From NCBI GenBank assembly GCA_934663645.1, contig CAKUKR010000085.1, positions 1 to 8,344 on the forward strand: a stretch of 8,344 bases of DNA. The letters are read 5' to 3'. Positions within the stretch are counted from its first letter, which is position 1. Each line of letters starts with the position of its first letter. The notes beneath the pieces are model-generated. The model searched no databases, was not told the DNA's origin, and saw only the letters and a list, made by a program, of their open reading frames with translations. The translations under genes were made by a program, and so were the position numbers. Positions 5,518 through 8,344 of this stretch are shown here, one piece after another. The stretch comes from an uncultured Muribaculaceae bacterium. Lineage in GTDB: Bacteria; Bacteroidota; Bacteroidia; Bacteroidales; Muribaculaceae.

Positions 5518-6711
5518 ATGGATATGATAGGTTTTTCACTCGATACGCCTGAATGGATATGGCTGCTGCTGGCTGTGGCAGCCCTTGCCGCTCTGACGGC
5601 GGTGCTGGCCGGTTTCGTGCCGCTGCGGCGTTTGCGGCGCAATGAGCCGGCGGAGGGTGACGCTCCAGGGCCCAAAGCCTCGATTATAGCCCTTGCCTCC
5701 GGCAGCTGTGACATAGAGGCTTTCATAGAGGCTGTCAAGGCGCAGGATTACCACGACTTTGAGTTGATAATCGTGCATGAGTCCACGTCAGCAGCCAATG
5801 AGGAGCTGTCGGAGCGGCTGGTGTGGCAGCATGGCAGCGGCGACGGCGGCGGGTGCAGTGCTGTCCGCCTGTGCTTCTATCCTCCTGGTGCGCTGGCTCT
5901 GTCCCACAAGAAGCTTGCGCTGACCATAGGTGTCAAGGCGGCGGCCGGAGATGTCATAGTCACTACATCGACTTGCTGCCGCATACCATCGCCGTCATGG
6001 CTGTCGTCCATAATGCGCCATTTCACTTCCGGCACGGACATAGTGCTGGGTTTCTCCTGTCCTGACTTTGACTTCATGCCCAAGGTGACGCGCCCGCTGC
6101 GCCGGTTCGGGTTTGTGATGCGTTCGGCACAGTGGCTCGGCGCAGCCGCGAGCGGCGAGCCGTACCGAGGCGACGGGCTGAACCTTGCCTATCGTCGCGG
6201 CTTGTTCTTTGACGCCAAGGGGTTCGGCTCGTCCATAGACTTGGTGCATGGCGAGGATGACATATTCATATCCTCGCTTGCCGATGGCGGCAACACAGCA
6301 GTGGAGTTTTCGGACTCGTCGGTGCTTGTGCCCGAAGTGGGCGACGAGTTGCCGCGCCTGTTTGCCGATGCCCGCGAGCATTACAGGTTCACGTCGTCAT
6401 GGCTGCCACGCAAGCCGTACATCATCGCCGGGCTTGCGTCAATGTCGCAGTGGGTTATGGCGGCCGCAGCTGCAGCTGCTTCAGTGCTTGCGCTGCCCAA
6501 TCTGCTGCCAGCCGCCTTGTCTGTCTTCGTGCTGCTGGCTGCATGTCTCGTTCAGAGTTTCATGTACCGATGCGCAGCGCGTGAGGTCGGAGACAGCCGC
6601 GGGTGGCTTGCTGCCCCGCTTATGCTGCTGGCACGCCCGGTGGACAACGCCCTGTTTGACATGAGAAACCGCCGCCACCGTTATACCAACTATACATACC
6701 GCAGACAATGA
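5518..6711 (+). CDS. Membrane-anchored glycosyltransferase-2-like protein with degenerate active site
   Basis: A protein of 397 residues: an N-terminal membrane helix (about 13-35), a GT-A-like domain (about 52-295), then a hydrophobic C-terminus with probably two to three helices (about 301-350 and 362-380). Family features present are QDYHDFELIIV (76-86), HKKLALTIGVKAAAGDVIV (130-148), GDGLNLAYRRG (218-228) and GEDDIFI (245-251). Usual catalytic elements are changed: the SVI-xARNE start reads SIIALASGS, the VDDxSxD nucleotide site reads VHESTSA (86-92), and the metal-binding DxD (normally TDADC) reads TSTCC, that is Ser151-Thr152-Cys153. It may therefore be inactive, metal-independent or diverged to another role. 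ATGs at 5518 and 5524 are both possible starts; the ATG at 5513 is out of frame. It lies between pldA (10 nt) and the MATE gene (35 nt), so it is co-transcribed with them. Confidence 0.85.
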   Translation: MDMIGFSLDTPEWIWLLLAVAALAALTAVLAGFVPLRRLRRNEPAEGDAPGPKASIIALASGSCDIEAFIEAVKAQDYHDFELIIVHESTSAANEELSERLVWQHGSGDGGGCSAVRLCFYPPGALALSHKKLALTIGVKAAAGDVIVTTSTCCRIPSPSWLSSIMRHFTSGTDIVLGFSCPDFDFMPKVTRPLRRFGFVMRSAQWLGAAASGEPYRGDGLNLAYRRGLFFDAKGFGSSIDLVHGEDDIFISSLADGGNTAVEFSDSSVLVPEVGDELPRLFADAREHYRFTSSWLPRKPYIIAGLASMSQWVMAAAAAAASVLALPNLLPAALSVFVLLAACLVQSFMYRCAAREVGDSRGWLAAPLMLLARPVDNALFDMRNRRHRYTNYTYRRQ

Positions 6712-6714
6712 GCA

Positions 6715-6730
6715 TCTGAAGGGCTTCAGA
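6715..6730. repeat. Short hairpin between the glycosyltransferase-like and MATE genes
   Basis: TCTGAA (6715-6720) and TTCAGA (6725-6730) form a perfect 6-bp stem with a GGGC loop; one further G-C pair can tighten it. No T run follows, so it is not a classical terminator. It could protect or separate mRNA segments within the operon, or slightly lower MATE expression. Confidence 0.4.
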
Positions 6731-6746
6731 CGATAATCTCACACTT

Positions 6747-8138
6747 ATGAGCGAAACACAACAGACACAGCAGGTATCGGAGCGTGTCCGCGAACTTGGC
6801 ACGGGAAGCATACCCCGGCTGCTGCTCAAATACAGCCTCCCGGCAGTCATAGGCACTGTCGTCATGGCTCTCTACAACATTATAGACTCCGTGGTAATAG
6901 GCCATGCCATTGACGACCCCAATGTGGTCAGCGGCATTGCCGTTACGTTTCCTGTGATGAACCTCGGCACGGCACTCGGCATGCTGATAGGCATCGGAGC
7001 GACGACGCGCATCTCGATAGTCATGGGGCAGAATGACCTGCAACAGGCGGAGCGGATACTCGGCAACTCGATAGTTCTGACAACTGTGATAGGGCTGTTG
7101 TATATCACGCTGTTCGCACTGTTCCTCGACAGGATACTCATCGCCTTCGGCGCATCGCCAAATTCGCTGCCATACGCACGCGAGTTCCTGATGTGGGTGC
7201 TGCCGGGTATGCTGCTGATGAACTTGACGTTCTCCTACAACAACATCATGCGAGCCGACGGCTACCCTGGCAAGGCCATGTATACCAACCTGATAGGCGC
7301 GGGGCTTAACTCGATACTCGCGCCGCTGTTCCTGTTCGGCTTCAAGTGGGGCATACGGGGGGCGGCTATAGCGACGGACTTGTCGATGCTCGTGACGGCT
7401 TTTTTCGTGATGAGCCACTTTTTCCGCAGGGGGGAGGGGCTGGGTTTCCGCCGTGGCACGTTCCGCCTCGACAAGCGGATAGTCAAGTCGATACTGTACA
7501 TCGGCATGTCGCCGTTCCTCATCAACGTTGCGGGGTCGCTTATCAATGCTATCATCAACAATTCACTGCTCAAGTACGGCGGTGACAATGCGATTGCAGC
7601 AGTGGTGGTGTTCAACCGCTATGTCACGGTGTTCGTGTTTGTTGTCATCGGCATTTGCCAGGGTATGCAGCCTATCCTGGGCTACAACTACGGTTCGCAC
7701 CGCTACGGGCGGCTGTTCTCGACGTTGCGTCTTGCTGCCGTAACCGCTGTTGTCATAACGACGGTGGGGTCTATTGTCGGAGCTGTCGCGCCGCGTACGA
7801 TTGCGCAGATGTTCATGCAGGACCCTGCGCAGATAGAGTGCGCCGTGCGGTGCCTGCGCATCACGACGCTGACATTCTGGATGGTGGGCTTTCAGGTTGT
7901 GGCGACCAACTTTTTCCAGTCGCTCGGCATGGCGGGGAAGTCTGTGTTCCTGTCGCTGACACGGCAGATTATTTTCATGATACCGGTGCTCATAATTCTT
8001 CCGCCGCTGTTGAAGCTCGACGGCGTGTGGGCGTGCTTCCCCATATCTGATTTGGCGGCTACTGTGGTCGCAGCGCTGATGCTGACGGCGCAGATACGCA
8101 AAATCAAGCGCAAGGATGCGCCAAATGCAGTTGTGTAA
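6747..8138 (+). CDS. MATE-family multidrug/cation efflux transporter (MepA-like)
   Basis: An inner-membrane antiporter of 463 residues, the usual MATE length, with two six-helix halves. Motifs seen: LPAVIGTVVMALYNIIDSVV in helix 1 (31-50), GIGATTRISIVMGQND (82-97), IMRADGYPGKAM (167-178) in the first half, and GICQGMQPILGYNYG (302-316) followed by FFQSLGMAGKSVF (389-401) in the second half. The Gln-Pro-Ile-Leu-Gly-Tyr-Asn-Tyr-Gly segment is typical of the MepA-like branch. Such pumps exchange Na+ or H+ for cationic drugs or metabolites; the substrate here cannot be read from sequence. The start at ATG 6747 follows an A-rich context and leaves a short hydrophilic leader before helix 1. No promoter box is seen in the 35-nt gap, so it is probably the last gene of the pldA operon. 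The context with a phospholipase and a GT-like protein might hint at an envelope-related substrate, but MATE genes are often placed without functional linkage. Confidence 0.93.
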   Translation: MSETQQTQQVSERVRELGTGSIPRLLLKYSLPAVIGTVVMALYNIIDSVVIGHAIDDPNVVSGIAVTFPVMNLGTALGMLIGIGATTRISIVMGQNDLQQAERILGNSIVLTTVIGLLYITLFALFLDRILIAFGASPNSLPYAREFLMWVLPGMLLMNLTFSYNNIMRADGYPGKAMYTNLIGAGLNSILAPLFLFGFKWGIRGAAIATDLSMLVTAFFVMSHFFRRGEGLGFRRGTFRLDKRIVKSILYIGMSPFLINVAGSLINAIINNSLLKYGGDNAIAAVVVFNRYVTVFVFVVIGICQGMQPILGYNYGSHRYGRLFSTLRLAAVTAVVITTVGSIVGAVAPRTIAQMFMQDPAQIECAVRCLRITTLTFWMVGFQVVATNFFQSLGMAGKSVFLSLTRQIIFMIPVLIILPPLLKLDGVWACFPISDLAATVVAALMLTAQIRKIKRKDAPNAVV

Positions 8139-8192
8139 TAGCATGAAACATAGGGAGATGCGCGGAAAGTGAAAAAATAATTGCCGAAATAC

Positions 8193-8223
8193 TTGCACAC
8201 TCCCCGAAAGATTACTAATTTTG
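8193..8223 (+). promoter_or_regulatory. Promoter of the tRNA-Asn gene
   Basis: TTG at 8193-8195 and TAATTTTG at 8216-8223 are 20 bp apart, close to the Bacteroidetes consensus. The -7 box ends 47 nt before the mature tRNA, leaving a leader of about 40 nt to be removed by RNase P. No clear terminator is seen for the upstream MATE gene, so some read-through is possible. Confidence 0.65.
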
Positions 8224-8270
8224 CATCGCATTTGAGGGAGCGACACTGTGTCAAACGCTTGGATGCAACT

Positions 8271-8344
8271 GCTTCAGTAGCTCAGTTGGTTAGAGCACCT
8301 GACTGTTAATCAGGGGGTCGTTGGTTCAAGCCCATCCTGAAGCG
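8271..8344 (+). tRNA. tRNA-Asn (anticodon GTT)
   Basis: All parts of a 74-nt tRNA are present: acceptor stem GCTTCAG / CTGAAGC with seven pairs, TA at 8-9, D arm GCTC-AGTTGGTTA-GAGC, anticodon stem CCTGA / TCAGG around loop CTGTTAA (anticodon GTT, Asn), a 5-nt variable loop, T arm GTTGG-TTCAAGC-CCATC, and discriminator G, as expected for Asn. The T stem has one T-T mismatch at its second pair. The gene ends on the last base of the window, so whether CCA is encoded cannot be seen. Confidence 0.95.

Noticed and set aside
4686..5738. Long minus-strand open frame opposite pldA
   Set aside because: It is a shadow of pldA: the plus-strand product has a signal peptide, catalytic triad and barrel strands, while the opposite frame is His/Arg/Val-rich without motifs.
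8221..8268. Inverted repeat TTGCATC / GATGCAA around the tRNA leader
   Set aside because: The left arm overlaps the -7 box and would not be fully transcribed; a 7-bp match over this distance is expected by chance.

Overview
The window looks like ordinary chromosome from a GC-rich member of the Bacteroidales, possibly a Muribaculaceae-like gut bacterium. The evidence is the Bacteroidetes -7 promoter signature TAnnTTTG upstream of five transcription units (three with a TTG/TTTG -33 box 19-20 bp upstream), A-rich leaders with few strong Shine-Dalgarno sites, and a YiaD-like glycine-zipper OmpA lipoprotein. The family-level placement is inference from base composition and gene style; no marker gene settles it.

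Layout, left to right: (1) the 3' end of an unrecognised gene (1-330). (2) A rightward group of three genes (429-2563): a divergent LemA-like membrane-anchored protein, a three-helix membrane protein of unknown function placed 4 nt after it, and a small acidic soluble protein. This is the least characterised part of the window. (3) A stand-alone panB (2667-3488), the first step of pantothenate and CoA synthesis, with its own very good promoter and a strong 14-bp stem terminator. (4) Convergent to it, a leftward OmpA-family lipoprotein with a glycine zipper (3572-4273). (5) A divergent intergenic region of 397 nt holding promoters for both flanking units. (6) A rightward operon: an outer-membrane phospholipase A (OMPLA/PldA family, complete His-Ser-Asn triad), a membrane-anchored glycosyltransferase-2-like protein whose catalytic aspartates appear to be lost, and a MATE-family (MepA-like) exporter. 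(7) A tRNA-Asn(GTT) gene with its own promoter, ending at the last base of the window.

Functionally, most of the window concerns the cell envelope: a peptidoglycan-tethering lipoprotein, an outer-membrane phospholipase, a membrane glycosyltransferase-like protein, an exporter and a LemA-type inner-membrane protein. I saw no mobile element, CRISPR array, phage gene or defence system. The points most worth a second look are the degenerate glycosyltransferase inside the pldA operon and the LemA-centred cassette with an unusual partner.
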